From the NCBI RefSeq assembly GCF_028372415.1, contig NC_092873.1, positions 355,846,128 through 355,910,127 of the forward strand: a stretch of 64,000 nt of DNA, written 5' to 3'. The DNA is from Notamacropus eugenii (taxonomy: Eukaryota > Chordata > Mammalia > Diprotodontia > Macropodidae). Positions 1-40,345 of the stretch are shown here, piece by piece. The notes beneath the pieces are model-generated. The model was not told where the DNA came from and searched no databases. It saw only the letters and a list, made by a program, of their open reading frames with translations. A program made the position numbers and the translations under genes. The first letter of the stretch is position 1, and every line of letters begins with the position of its first letter.

Positions 1-254
1 AGAGACCCCAAAGGGTAAAGTTCTTGAAGGCCTCCTCGGGAATCTGTTGAGTTTTGCCACCAGAGGGTTGGAGGGTAGACAATATGAAGGACTTCCTGGA
101 TACTTATGTGTAGTCAGAGGTGGGAGGGAGGTGAAGAAGAGTGAGGGAAATACGCAAAGGCAGAGAAACTCCATTGATGGCCAGACTAGAGCTCTTTCTT
201 TCTTCCACCTGGAGAAGGTGGACTTACAGATTTTAGTGACTGTCTAAAGACCTG

Positions 255-350
255 GATTTGAATTCTGGGTCTGCTACTTAAGGGCTGAGTTACCTTGAAC
301 AAGTCATTTTACTTTTGTGGGCCTCAGTTTCCTCATCTGAAACACAGGAA
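255..350 (+). mobile_element. MIR-type SINE fragment
   Basis: GGATTTGAATTCTGGGTCTG, GAACAAGTCATTTTAC and CCTCAGTTTCCTCATCTG are the MIR core in plus orientation. Confidence 0.7.
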
Positions 351-1674
351 GATTGAACTTGATCTTTAAGCTTTAGATCTTATAACCAGGATCTCTGAGC
401 CTGATGGGGGAAGGGGTAGGTTTGCTCAGACATTGGATTTAATGATATCTCTTGAGGATTTTGGGGGGAAAGGATCTGGGTTATAATATCACTGAGGTTC
501 TGCTAATAAAGTGGGGATCAGTCAGTTTTCTCAAGTCCAAATGACAGTCTATAGTTACCCTATCATCTTCCCCCCCCCCCCCAACCCAGTTCTCTGTTTT
601 TACTTTATTCAGCACCGCCCTCCTATCTGCCCCTCCATCCTCCCTGGCCTGGGGGATTGTGAGGCCCTGTCCCCCCTAAATTGGGGGGGGGGGAGCCGCT
701 GGCCAAAGGCCTGGGCTTGGATGCCTGGCTTCCTGCCCACCCAGTTCTTGGCAGCAGGGAGGATAAATACTGAGACTGAAGCTGCCTGATTGCCTAGTGG
801 AGGGGTTGGGGTGGGAAGGAGATGCTGCCCAGCCTAGCTCAATATCTCCCTGTCTTTGTCTGTGGAGCCCAAGAGTGTCCAAGGCTGGTTGTAGAAGGGA
901 GAAAAGAGTCTCTACTCTCTTTCTAAAGCCAGTGGGGTAAAGGGAAGAGAAAGGCTGTGGCTTTTTTTTCTTGGAAAGTTTATAAATAGCTCCATCCCTT
1001 GTTTGAAATCTGTCCTGCCTGCCCCACCCTACCCAGCCCAGTTTAGCCTGGCTCCTCTGACGGGGTCCTGGGGGGCAGCTGTTGATTTTACCCACTTAGG
1101 ATGTGACTGTGGCTACTCCTCCACCCCCACCTCCCACCCCCCCCCCCATAACGAGATTTGTGTTTTGTGCCTCATTTGTTTATGAATCATTGACTGGCAA
1201 AATGCTTGGGAATCCCCTGACCCCAAAATGGAGCCACACCTTTCCCCTTCAGGGTCTCTCTAGCTCCCTTGAATGCCAGGCTTACTTATTTTAAATGGGA
1301 CCATTAGTACTAGTGGGAAAGAAGGAAGGAATGTAGGGAACAACTTGAGTCAAGACTGCTGGTGGAGGGGTCATAGAATATCAGGAGTTGGAGGAGACCT
1401 CAAAAGCCATCATGGTTCATCTTGTATCTAAACCAAAATCCTTTCACCAATGCTCCTAGGGGCTTCCTCAGCCTGGCTGGGGTTGGAGGATGAAGGAAGT
1501 ACTCTGTGTTATTCTCCACACATCCTTCCCCTATTAATCCAAAGGTCTCTTCTAGTTTTGTCAAAATAGAACTGGGAGACCTGGACTGAGTGTGTTGGGC
1601 TAGAGATAGAATATTCTCTCAGACCCTTTCATCCACATAGCCCAGTATAAAGGCAAGAATATTCAACGTGGAGG

Positions 1675-1850
1675 TAGGAGATTCAGGCTCAAGTCCCAGC
1701 TATGCCTTCTCTCAACCTTAGTTTCCTGTTTTGTAAAGTTAGGAGAATAATAGTTATGCTGTCTGCTTCAGGGGGTTGTGGTGAAGATAATACTTTTTTT
1801 TTTTGCAGTTCTGTAGTAATACGAATTGTTTATTGCCATTATTATTATTA
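1675..1850 (+). mobile_element. MIR-type SINE fragment
   Basis: ATTCAGGCTCAAGTCCCAGC, CTCAACCTTAGTTTCCTG, TTTTGTAAAGTTAGGAG and GGGGGTTGTGGTGAAGA follow the MIR core and its tail. Ends at a T-run. Confidence 0.65.
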
Positions 1851-1852
1851 GA

Positions 1853-2070
1853 GAAGCAGCATAGTATGGTGGTTGGACAGCTGACCTTAAAGCCAGGATT
1901 CAAGTCCCACTTCTGATTCATACTGACTTTGTGACCCTAGGCAAGTCACTTAACCTCTAGATGTTCTAGGAATCTCTCAGAAGACTCTTAAGTGGCAGAG
2001 ACAGTGCCAGCCTTCCATTGCAGGGGGAATTTCTTCACCTGGGAGTTCCCTATACCAATGAAATCATAGA
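1853..2070 (+). mobile_element. CORE-SINE, Mar1/MIR type, near full length
   Basis: AGCAGCATAGTATGGTGG head, CCAGGATTCAAGTCCCAC, GACCCTAGGCAAGTCACTTA core, GCAGAGACAGTGCCAGCC, CACCTGGGAGTTCCCTATAC tail. The head-core-tail order is complete. The tail block recurs at 13.17 and 32.1 kb. Confidence 0.75.
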
Positions 2071-2774
2071 TAGGAGATTCTCTCCTTATTATAGTTGTTT
2101 TCACTATTGGTAGATTGTTTAAAGGAGTTCAGATGCAAATGGTGTGAGCAAGTCATTATGTTATCATTCCCCTGTATGTACTGTTCTATGAGCAGATGGA
2201 TAAAATAATTACTTTGTATACTTAGATTAAAATGATTAAGACAAACCCAGCCTTAGTAGGTTTAGCTCAAAGCATCCTTGGTACAAATGCATTTAGCAGA
2301 CAAGGTGCTGAAGATGATATGCCCCTCATCTTGCTCCCACATAACCTTGACACCTCTCCTGGTAGTTCTCCGTATTTTGAATGCTTTTTATCTCATACAG
2401 CTTGGACACTTGAGTTTTTGGAATGGTGATACTTATTAAAAACATTGTTTTTAAGTTTTTTGATGAATCAGTGTTGCTTACATCAAGGAGATGATGGGTG
2501 ACAATTTAGTCTGGGTGTGGTTCCAATATAGTTTATTGGTTCAGTTTTCTAGGATACTTTTGAGTTTGTATTTGTAGTTTGGAATTTGTTATTTTGTTAA
2601 ACTGTGAAACATCCAGAGCTTCTGGTGTTTAATTCAGGCTACATCTTTCTAGGTATTTGGTAGATGTTAAACTTTGAAACTGTAGCAGCTTGCAGCAACA
2701 TATTGTATAGTGTCCACTGTTTCTATGAATAGTCAAATTGGTCACAAAATTTGGGCTTCTTAAGTCAGTCAGCT

Positions 2775-3370
2775 AGAGTTTACTAAGTAGGCATTGTGAA
2801 TACAAAGGCAAAAAAAAAAAAGCCCCTGTTCTCAAGGAGCACACAGGATAGTGAGGAAGACAGCACACAAGTAATTTTGTGGAAACAAGATACACACACA
2901 TATGCACACACACAGGCATAGCTGGGTAAATTGGGGATAATCTCAGCGGGAAGGCACTAAGATTAACAAGGCCTGGAAAAGGCAGGCAGAAGGTGGGACT
3001 TTAGCTGAGACTTAAAGGAAGTGAAGGAAACTAGTAGAGAAAGATCATGAGGGAGAGAGTTCTAGGCATGGGGGACAGCCAATGAGAATGCCAAGTTTGG
3101 AGATGGAGTGTTATGTGAGAACTATGATGGAGAGGTCAGTATCACTAGATCATGAGGGTATGTAGAGGAGAGTAAGGTGTAAGATGACCAGAGAGGCAGG
3201 AAGGGACCAGGTTGTAGAAGACAAACGGATGATCTTATATTTGATCCTGGAAGTTATGAGGAACCACTAGAATTTATTGAGTTGGGGCAGGGGATAACAT
3301 GGTCAGACCTGTGCTTTGAGAAAATCAATTCGACAGCTGAATGGAAGATGGGTTAGGCAGGCAATGGATT
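2775..3370 (+). repeat. old interspersed repeat, family not assigned
   Basis: Contains GTTCTCAAGGAGCACACAGG, GGGATAATCTCAGCGGGAAG, GGGACTTTAGCTGAGACTTA, GGCATGGGGGACAGCCAATG, TATATTTGATCCTGGAAG and ACATGGTCAGACCTGTGC. I recognise this as a medium-reiterated mammalian/marsupial repeat but cannot name the family. It abuts the 5S-derived pseudogene. Confidence 0.5.
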
Positions 3371-3390
3371 GGAAACAAAAAAGTAAGAGT

Positions 3391-3511
3391 CTTCATCACC
3401 CAGCATTCCCAGGGGGTGCCCCACTCAAGTACTAATCAGGCCTGGCCCTGCTTCAATTCTGAGATCCTACATCCTAAATCAGGTGTGTGCAAGGTGGTAT
3501 GGCTGCAAATA
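3391..3511 (-). pseudogene. 5S rRNA-derived pseudogene (or 5S-headed SINE)
   Basis: Read on the minus strand, the interval follows 5S rRNA almost from end to end: GCCATACCACC near the 5' end, GATCTCAGAA, GAAGCAGGG, GGCCTGATTAGTACTTG and CCTGGGAATGCTGGGTG. These cover the A-box, intermediate element and C-box of the internal Pol III promoter, with scattered substitutions. It is decayed and unlikely to make functional 5S. It could be a lone retrocopy or the head of a 5S-derived SINE. Confidence 0.85.
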
Positions 3512-4547
3512 TAAGTATATACTATAATCGTCCTGTAGTTTCTGGTGGTAAGATCTAGTCCTTAATTGCTGTCATAAACACCCCTAATTTCCACAAACAA
3601 ATCCATCTGACTCAACCATTTGTTTGAGTTTTCTTCATCAGTATATTGTTGATATGCTCAGTTCATGTGGATGTTACCCATGGAGGGTCTCTTGATATGA
3701 CTCTTGTACCTTAGGCATTTCATTGACCGTCTAGAGGTAAACCACTTTTGGTTACTTTTGAGGAATTCAATGGCAGGTACCTGTTAACAGCTATCACTGT
3801 TGCTTAATAAGTGATGATGGTTTATTTCAAAAGTATTTATGTAGGTTTTTGACATTTATATATCATCCATCCTCATCCTTATCATCATCATCATCCTCAT
3901 GTTGAGGAAGCAGGGGGACAGGGAGTAGGTGCCTGTAGAACAAAGTCCTTATATCACTCTAGTAAACCAAATATAAGCCTACTGGTGGGAGTCATGGGAA
4001 GATACAGGAGAGAGGAGTCCCAGGCCGCTGAGTTTTTGAGTGGAAGCAAGGAGGGTACAGCTCAAATCAGTTCAATCCTCTCAGCCTTAGAGGAGGTGAA
4101 CATCCTGTGAGGAACCTGTTGTGTGGGGCTAAAACATGAGAAGGAAGTCAAAGGGAGAGGAGGTCCATGGGGTTGACTCTACAGGAGTAGATGACATAGC
4201 AAACTATTCTTGTGCCTGCCGATTCTCTGAAATCCCCTTGACACTGCCCCCTGTGTCTCCTCCCTCTTATTTGCCACTGCCAGGTGGGGCACAAGAAGGG
4301 TTCAGGATATCCTGGCACTGTGGGCTTGTGGTTTTCCCGCCCCTGCTGCCCACATTGAGGGGGAGGAAGGTACCCTGTGGGTAGCCTACGAAGTATAGGA
4401 GTGAATTGGATGTGGGTGTCTTGTTTCCCTTCTCTGCCTGTGTTGGGCCTTGATTCTCTGAAGATGCCCTTCTTACCCCAGGAGAAAGAGGTGATGCCAT
4501 GCTTCTAGGATGAGGTGGGGTGGAGTTGTAGGACCTAGTGAGTGAAT

Positions 4548-4600
4548 ACACACAAACACACACACACACACACACACATACACATACACACACACTCACT
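4548..4600. repeat. (CA)n microsatellite
   Basis: Interrupted CA array (ACACACAAACAC..., with two CATACA interruptions). Confidence 0.9.
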
Positions 4601-5476
4601 GCCCTTCCTGGACTCTCAGGTACTCTGTGTGTCGCCTTGTCAGGTCCTCCTACCTCCATCTCCACCCCTCTGCCCAACCCTGTTTAGTTGGTCTTACCTA
4701 GGCTTTTGACAAGATCTCTGTGACCTTTATCCCTGCCTCTATTGCTTCCTCCTCCCCTTGGCTGGAAGTCCCTCCCTTGAGAACTTTAAGTAACTTTGCT
4801 CCAGACTTTATATCATAGGCCAAGTTGTGTTGGAGACAGGCTGTCAGTCCTGACATGGAGGTGGTTGGGTTGGCGGGAAGGAGAAACTGTGGGCTGAACA
4901 CAGGCTCTATTCCTTCTACATGAGAGTAAGGGGGATGCCTCTAATACCTGGGCAGTACCTAGTGGTGAAGTTCAAGGTGGCTTGGGGTCTCCCCCTTGGG
5001 AGTGGTTATGGGATCTCTGAGAGCTGAGTCCAGGTTGGGCCCAGAGGGTACCTTTTGAATTGAGATCTGTCTAGCTGGATATGTGGGGTACACAGCTACT
5101 GGAATGTCCTGTGTTTGAGAGCTTACTGGAGATATGGGGGCCTAAGATGGAGAGGTGATGCCAGCAAATGATAAGCTCAGAATAAGCTAAGTTGGATAAG
5201 ACAGGGTGTAGTAGGATTCCCCTTTGTCAGAGAGCCCCTCCCTTAGTTGTCTTAGCCTGAGCTTATCTGTGGAGGCTGAGCTCAGGCCTTGAGAGAGTGA
5301 CCATTTTCCAGGCCTTAGGGAGGGTAGGCTATGCCTAAGTTTGTGTGATCATCAGTGTGTGTGGTGGGATGGCTGGACTTAAGGGAGAGGGGCTTTTAGG
5401 ACCTCTCTTGGCAGAAGAGGCAGTTGGAAGGTCCAGGCTGGTGGTAGAGAGCTGGGAGAATCTAAAGTGGAATAAA

Positions 5477-5479
<3 letters not shown>

Positions 5480-5522
<43 letters not shown>
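5480..5522. repeat. (TG)n microsatellite
   Basis: Uninterrupted TG array of about 21 units, complementary to the CA array 92 bp downstream. Confidence 0.95.
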
Positions 5523-5525
<3 letters not shown>

Positions 5526-5612
5526 ATGTCCATGTGGGGTTGTATGTCTGGGTGTATAGACAGAAGTAAATAATTGTGTTCATTGTATGGCATAGCAATA
5601 GTTACCTCCTAG

Positions 5613-5614
<2 letters not shown>

Positions 5615-5671
<57 letters not shown>
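5615..5671. repeat. (CA)n microsatellite
   Basis: Uninterrupted CA array of about 28 units. Confidence 0.95.
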
Positions 5672-5694
5672 ATTCTCTTGGAAGTGAATGTGTT

Positions 5695-5830
5695 TGTTTT
5701 TAACAAAAATTTGTATTAATAAATTTTATTTTTGAAACATCATACAGATCCCTAGCCTTCTCCTAACTGAATCCCCACAACTAAAATCTTTGAAAACAGT
5801 GAAGTAAAAGAACACAAAAGAGCAGTTTGG
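5695..5830 (-). mobile_element. L1 3'-end fragment
   Basis: AT-rich stretch starting TTTTTAACAAAAATTTG after the (CA)n array, in the style of reverse-oriented marsupial L1 3' ends elsewhere in this window. Short and diverged. Confidence 0.35.
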
Positions 5831-6249
5831 GCTGAGTGTATACGAACATGATTTCATTTTTCCCACCCAAACACATGACTCTCTGTCTGCCTGAGGTTCT
5901 GGGTCACTGTCTCCTGTCATTGGTGAAGCTTACCCATCTGGAGAACTTCCATAGAGGTCCTGGGTGTGGCAGATTGGCTGCTGACTGGGTGGGGCTCCCT
6001 GGGCCTCTGATGTCACCCTCCTTTACTGGCCTGGGAGGACTTCATCAGAGACCTGGAAGTGTGTTTCTGTGGTCAAAATTAATAATCATGGTAATTAATA
6101 AGCTAGGGAAGCAAACTCTATCCCCAGGTAGAGGGGACAAAAGGCTACATTTCTCTCTTCCTCCTCCTTTTCTCCCCCTTTCCCAGGGGCTTTTTTGCTT
6201 ACTGAGGAGCTGAAAGACCCTTTTAATGGTAATTGCTAGCCTTACCAAT

Positions 6250-6400
6250 AAATTTTTTTGTAGGGGGGGAAGGCAGTTGGGGTTAAGTAACTTGCCACAT
6301 GGTTCATAAGTATCTGAGGCCAGCCTTGAACTCAGGTCCTCCTGATACCTAATTCTAAGACTGGTGCCCCATACACCGAGACACCTAGCAGCCCCACCTT
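6250..6400 (-). mobile_element. marsupial-type SINE fragment
   Basis: Reverse orientation: GGGGTTAAGTAACTTGCC, CTTGAACTCAGGTCCTCC, CACCTAGCAGCCCC, where the last is the reversed head. Confidence 0.7.
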
Positions 6401-6859
6401 ACCAATAAATTGAATTGTGAACTTGATACTTTGTGCCTCAGTTTACCTTAATTTCAGTTGTGACATCCATCCCCCACCTCCTCACTTCCCCACTTCTGCC
6501 TGTCTCTTCCTAATGTCTACTTGGCTCTCACTACCACTCTACCCTGCATTATTCAGCTGGGACAGTGGACAGTGAGGGGGAAGAGTTGCCAATGGCATCC
6601 CTGGCAGGTAGGCATTACTTAGCTTGGTATTTGGGCTTGGTGGTACTGCATCAGTACCCTTTGCTCCCCAAGGTATAATGTAGCTTATCCCCTTGTTCAC
6701 TGGGGTTGTAGACCTGCTCCTACAGACTGTTCTTTGCACATGCCCTGGTGTGGCCTTTGATGGCTGTCCTAATGTGTTTCTCTTTATCTCTCTCCTTTTG
6801 TCTCTTTTCTCTCCATCTCTCTGACTCCCTCTGTCTTTGTGACCTTCCTTCCTTCCTTC

Positions 6860-6986
6860 GAAGTTGGAGTTAAGTAACTTGCCCAGGGTCACACAGCTAG
6901 TAAATGTCTGAGGCTGGATTTGAACTCAGGTCCTCCTGACTACAGGGCTGCTGGTGGTCCATCTACTATGCCATCTAGCTGCCCCT
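6860..6986 (-). mobile_element. marsupial-type SINE
   Basis: Reverse orientation: GCCCAGGGTCACACAGCTAG, TTTGAACTCAGGTCCTCC, CCATCTAGCTGCCCC. Confidence 0.75.
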
Positions 6987-7021
6987 GTGACCTTTCTTAA
7001 CATGTGAGGAAGGGTAAAGAC

Positions 7022-7150
7022 TGGACTTATAATCAGAACACCCAGGCACAAGTTCTGGCTTTGTCATTTACAAGTTGTGTGACTGTGGACAACTTATTTG
7101 CCAGCCCCAGGCCTCAGTTTTCTCATCTGTAAAAGTGAAAGAGTGAAGCT
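7022..7150 (+). mobile_element. MIR-type SINE fragment
   Basis: CAAGTTGTGTGACTGTGGAC and CCTCAGTTTTCTCATCTGTA mark the MIR core. Confidence 0.65.
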
Positions 7151-7394
7151 AAAAACACAGAAAGCCTCTGCTTCCATTGTACTCACTTAAGGTTTGGGGC
7201 AGGGAATGTCAAAATGACCCCAGAATCATAGAATTTTACAATTGGAAGGGACCTCGATAGCCCTTTAGCCTGATTCCCATGTAAAAATATATACCAGTAA
7301 ATCCCTTGGCTCCCTTCAGTCAGTGCTTGAGGACTTCAAGTGAGGAGATACTTACCTTTCCTAGGTGACCCATTCTTCTCCTGGGCATCCTTAA

Positions 7395-7600
7395 TTGTTA
7401 GCATGTTTTTTTTTCATCAAGCCTGTGTTGGCTTCTTGGCAATTTCCACCCATTGCTCCTGGTTCTTGCCTCTGGGGCTAAGGACAACAAACATGACCCC
7501 CCTTCTACACACCAGCCTTCAAATATTTGAAGACGGCTCTGTGGCCCACCTGCATCTTCCTCTTCTCCAGGCTAAACATCCTCATCCCCACCCTATCCCC
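7395..7600 (+). repeat. old interspersed repeat, family not assigned
   Basis: CCACCCATTGCTCCTGGTTC, CTTCAAATATTTGAAGACGG and CTTCTCCAGGCTAAACATCC are a conserved series found across amniote genomes. A second, diverged copy lies at 56130-56400. Confidence 0.5.
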
Positions 7601-8143
7601 ACCCATGCAGGGTGTTAGGTCCCTGGATTTTGGGGCTGGGGTGGGGGAAGTGGTGTAAGAGGCCCCTAGGGTTGCTGCGTCACGATTCTGAGAAGTACCA
7701 TGCTTTAGGGAAGCAGCTTCTCTCCCCTTCCCCTCCCTCGGTTACCTCCACCATCCCCACGCTTTCTCTACATCTGTGACCTTAGGTAACCCTTCTTTGG
7801 GGAGATCTCTAGGTCCAGCTGTGTTTCCCTCATGTCCCCTGCTGATCTCCAGGGACCCCGCCTTCAAGGCACAACAGGCCTTTTGGCCACATTAGGGTGA
7901 GAGGTGTCTCCTAAAGGTTTAAGTTCTGCTCTTTGTGCGAATGTTCTCACCCTCACCTCTTCCTCTGCAGTGTCTGGGCCCCACTCCCAAGTTGTCTGTG
8001 CCAGGCAGGCACTGTGCCATCTGTCTGCTTAGCCTGGTGTCACGGGAAAACCTCCAGCTGCCCAGGTGGGGGGAGCCCCGTAGAGAAAACCCCTGTGCCC
8101 TGTTCTCTGTGCCTACTCACCTGTCTTGTCTTCTCCTTTTCAG

Positions 8144-8196
8144 CATCAGAAGACATGGCTTCCCCAGCAGCACCAGCGTCATCAGAGTTCATCTAG
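8144..8196 (+). other. candidate 53-bp exon upstream of RARA exon A1
   Basis: A long pyrimidine tract ending TTTTCAG (to 8143) precedes 53 bp that end TCTAG followed by GTGAGG (8197). Both splice signals are strong and oriented with RARA. It would be a non-coding leader exon; it contains an ATG with a short frame ending in TAG at the exon edge. Human RARA has alternative 5' UTR exons, so this is plausible but inferred from splice signals only. Confidence 0.35.
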
Positions 8197-8545
8197 GTGA
8201 GGATACCTCGCTCGATACTCTGCCTAACAGCCAGCCGTGGTGGGTGCCATTCAGGAGGCTACCTCAGCTTTCCAAGCCTCATTCCAGCTTATCATAGCAG
8301 CCGACCTGAGCAGCGCCCTCCCCTCCCTTTGCCACCTTGCCCCTGGTTTGGGCGGTGGCTCCAGAAGGCCAAGATCACCCTGTGGGGTACTGCCCTCTTC
8401 AGCTGCAGGACAGGAAGAGGGGGTGGGTTGATCACCCACAACCCCTCCCAACTCCAGGCCCCAATGAGCTGAGAAGGGGCATTGAGAAGCCCCTCAAACC
8501 TTCCCAACTGGACTCTCTGTCTGTATCTTTGACTGTCATCAGGGC

Positions 8546-37228
<28,683 letters not shown>

Positions 37229-39141
37229 CCGAACCCCAGCTCTCCCCCCTGCGGAAACACGGACACAGCCCTCACCCCACAACTTGGCTTTCTTTGCCTT
37301 CAAAATGAAATCACCATGAAACACGTCTCCCCTTTCCCTTTATCCTCCTCCCCAGGACTGCTGGAGGTCTCTGAACCTCATGGGGGCCTGGGATCTGAAT
37401 GGGAGGATGGAAGAGGAGGGAAGGATGGAGCCAGGTTTCCTCCTGCTCCATCCCTGCAATGGACTTCACTGCAGCCTGAACTGGATATCATCCATTGTCC
37501 TGGACAGACCCCCTGACATGGTGGGGGTCGGGGCAAAGGGTGCCCTCTTTCCAAATCCCAGGCCTGGGCCCGAGCAGTGAGACCCCGCCAGGATGTCGTG
37601 GGAGCGGGTGGAGAGAAGGCCATGCTTATGGAAGCGCCTCTTTGCTCACCACCCTCTACTCTCCACCCCACCCCCCAGCCTCATGTTCATCACCAGCAAA
37701 CTCTGGGGGCGTTTAGCCCCACCATTCTCCAAACTAGCAAGCCATCCGCCCTCTCCTGGGCTGGGGGACAGTGACAGTCTGGGGGCTCAGGTGGGGGGGG
37801 TGAGAGTCCCCCATGCTGTGGAATCCCCTCAGGTGGATGATGGGGGACAGGGCTTCTCCCCTGTACATATTCCGCTGAATCCCGCCCTGCCCCCCTTCCC
37901 TTTCCTCCCAGATTTTACCATCTTTCCCGCTGGTTTTGTTTTTATTTTAATTTTTTTGTTTTGATTTTTTTAAAATAAGAAGTTTCATTTTAAGCACATT
38001 TGTACTGAAGGAATCTGTGCTGTGCATTGGGGGGAGGGGTGCTGCCCTGGGGGCGGCTGGGCTCAGAGCCTGGGGGAGGGGGAGGGGAGGTTAATGGGGG
38101 AGAGAAGACCTAACCCCAAGGGAACTCCCTCCCTTCTTTTTTTCCTTTGCCCACCCCTTCCTCTCCCCCTCAAGCCTATTTCTCCTCAGTTTTCTCTCTA
38201 AAACTGTGAAATACTGCTCTAAAGCCAACCCCTCTCTCTATACCCCCAACACCACCCCATCACTGGGGAAGAGGGGGCCAGCCCCCCACACCACTTCTCT
38301 CTACTCCTAACCACTGGGTGTGGGCTTTCCTAGAGAGCAGGGGAGAAAGGAGGTTCTTTGTAGGGGGTGGAAGGAGGGGAAGGAAGGGTCTTACTGTTTC
38401 TCCTCTCTTTTATCTCCTGTTGTGTGGTGCTCCCCTCTTTCCTCTCCCACTGAGGTTTGGAGGGTACCAGTCTGAGAGACTAGGGGGAAAGGGAGAGGAG
38501 CTGGGCAAGATACACTCTCCACCCTATGCCCCTCCCTAGGCTTACGGAGTCCACCATGGCGAGAGCTGATGCCTTCTTCCCTTCTCCACCACATCAGGTC
38601 TGGCCTCTCCTGTCCTTGGGGACCCTGCCCTGTACCCACTGTGAATGGGATAGCAACAGTGGGGGGCTCAGAGACACTGACCTCTGTTGCTTCTACCCCA
38701 GCCTCACAGCCACCAGCAGTCCCATTTTTCCCCACCGTGGGCTGGGGCAGTGGCCACCTTACATTCCCCCCAACCATCTTTCATTCACCGCAGACAAGAC
38801 ACCTGTGTTCCTGAGTCAACATCTCTCTTACAACCTGGCCTCTTCTGCTCACCTTCTACTTGCATTCCCCCCTCCCTTTACTCCTGTCTCCCCCTGCAGG
38901 GCGGGCATCTGCTGGGGGGACCCTTCCCTCTCCTTCCCAGGGTTGGGAGACCTGACCCTGCCTGCCTCTTCACAGGGGTCTGGGGGATGGTTTGAGGGGA
39001 GTGTGGGGACCCCTCCAATGCTCCCCTCACTTCCGGGCAGGCTCCCTCTCCCCCTAGGGAGCCCAACCTGGTGCAGCTGTTACTGTTGAACTTTCCACTG
39101 AGATCTACTGGATAAAGAATAAAATTATATTTATTCTATAC
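37229..39141 (+). other. RARA: RARA 3' untranslated region
   Basis: About 1.9 kb of unique, GC-rich sequence with no repeats recognised, running from the RARA stop codon to just past the AATAAA at 39118. It includes a T-rich stretch with AATAAG (about 37930-37990) that could serve as a weak earlier poly(A) site giving a short 3' UTR. Open frames in this interval are not conserved proteins that I recognise. Confidence 0.75.
39118..39123 (+). terminator. RARA: RARA polyadenylation signal AATAAA
   Basis: Canonical hexamer in GATAAAGAATAAAATTAT, 1.9 kb after the stop, followed by a T-rich stretch. Cleavage would fall near 39135-39145. It is the only AATAAA seen downstream of the stop before the SINE-rich spacer. 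Confidence 0.8.
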
Positions 39142-39426
39142 ATGCCTCAAATCCTTGCTCCCTCCAGCCTGTATCTATAAATGTCCTTTGGGGCCTGGGC
39201 CCCCACAATTTGGGTTCAGGCTGTGCAGAATGCTTGGTTTTCCATTAAGATTCTGGGTTGAATGTGGAAGTTTTTGATTCAATGAAGCCAGGTCCCTATG
39301 TGAAGTACTTTGCCTAGAACTTGGGATAGGTATATGTCCTCTCAACCTTCCCAGCCTACCCCTTTCCCTTGGTTAGGACCCTGAGTTAGGGAGGAGGAAG
39401 AATTCAGAGAAAGAAGGCAGTAGAGG

Positions 39427-39570
39427 CAGCTAGGTAGTGCAGTGAATAGAGCCCCAGGATAGAGCATGGGCCTTGGAGTCAGGAGAATCTCAGTTCAAAT
39501 CTGACCTCATACACTTACTAGTGGTTTTACCCTGGGCAGGTTACTTATTCTATTGCCTCTATAAAAAAGA
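39427..39570 (+). mobile_element. marsupial-type SINE fragment
   Basis: GAGGCAGCTAGGTAGTGCAG head, CTTGGAGTCAGGAGAATC, CAGTTCAAATCTGACCTC; begins 280 bp beyond the RARA poly(A) site. Confidence 0.75.
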
Positions 39571-40224
39571 AGGCAGTACCTGTCCACCCAGAGTTCCCTC
39601 GGGAAGTATGTTTTCATAGGTTCCCAGCCCTGGTTCTAGTGGGGAGGTAGAGTTGGTACAGAGCTCTCAGCACTATTGGGAGGTTCAGAGGTAACAGCCT
39701 TTCCCAGGTAGAGCCAAGATTCCATGTTGTGTGTAAGTGGAAAAGGAGGCTGAGGAAATGCTTGACTTCCTGGTTTTGCCTGAGCAGGGAAGGGGGCGTG
39801 GGGCACTGTGGGAATGGTGTGTATATGTGAAATGAACATCTTGTGTAAGTGAAAGGGAGAAAGGTTAAGTGTCTGTTCTAAGGCTGGGTTAAGGAAGGAC
39901 AAGGAGAAGCCAGCCCTTGGGGTGGGCAGGAGGATTATATAACAAGAACCCGCAACCCAGAAAGTTCTGGAGGAGGATCCTGTGCATCCTCCAGGTGGGA
40001 CTAGCCCTTTGCGCTGCCATAGGTCTTTCTCCATCTTAGGCCCTGTCCTTCTGGATTCCCAAGGCCCAGTCCAACTTCCATTCTGTCGCACAGGGATGTT
40101 TTCAGGGAGTGGGGGTCCCCAGGGGTCCAGTGGAAGGGAGCAATAGTCTTCAGACAAGAGTCTTTACTGCCTGCTATAATAGTTCTGGATTCACTCTTGG
40201 GAATGTACTGGGGGTGTGAATCTA

Positions 40225-40345
40225 GAATGTTCGAGCTGGAAGCCACCAGAGACTTACTCATTTTATAGAGGGAGAAATCTAGGCCAAAGGGGCCAAATCA
40301 TTTATCGGAGGTCACAAGCTGCTCGCTAGAGGAGGAATTGTAACT
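40225..40345 (-). mobile_element. MIR-related repeat fragment
   Basis: TCTAGAATGTTCGAGCTGGA and CATTTTATAGAGGGAGAAAT; short and diverged. Confidence 0.45.

Larger units (their letters stand above)
1..8143. other. RARA intron 1 (partial)
   Basis: No coding exon recognised. Unique GC-rich stretches (500-1290, 4000-5330, 7620-8143) alternate with SINEs, an unassigned repeat, the 5S pseudogene and CA/TG arrays. 2070-2770 and 3512-3990 hold AT-richer sequence in which I recognise nothing. C- or G-homopolymers occur at 571-582 and 1137-1147. Confidence 0.6.

Noticed and set aside
4698-4901. 67-codon minus frame ending at TAG followed by GTAAGA
   Set aside because: A donor-like site follows, and human RARA has an antisense transcript, but nothing else supports an exon here.
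1-8143. RARA1 leader exon and P1 promoter
   Set aside because: No CpG island or leader exon recognisable; in human the first intron is longer than this stretch, so it probably lies upstream of the window.
38526-39089. 187-codon + frame in the RARA 3' UTR
   Set aside because: C-rich 3' UTR; no similarity and no independent promoter or splice signals.
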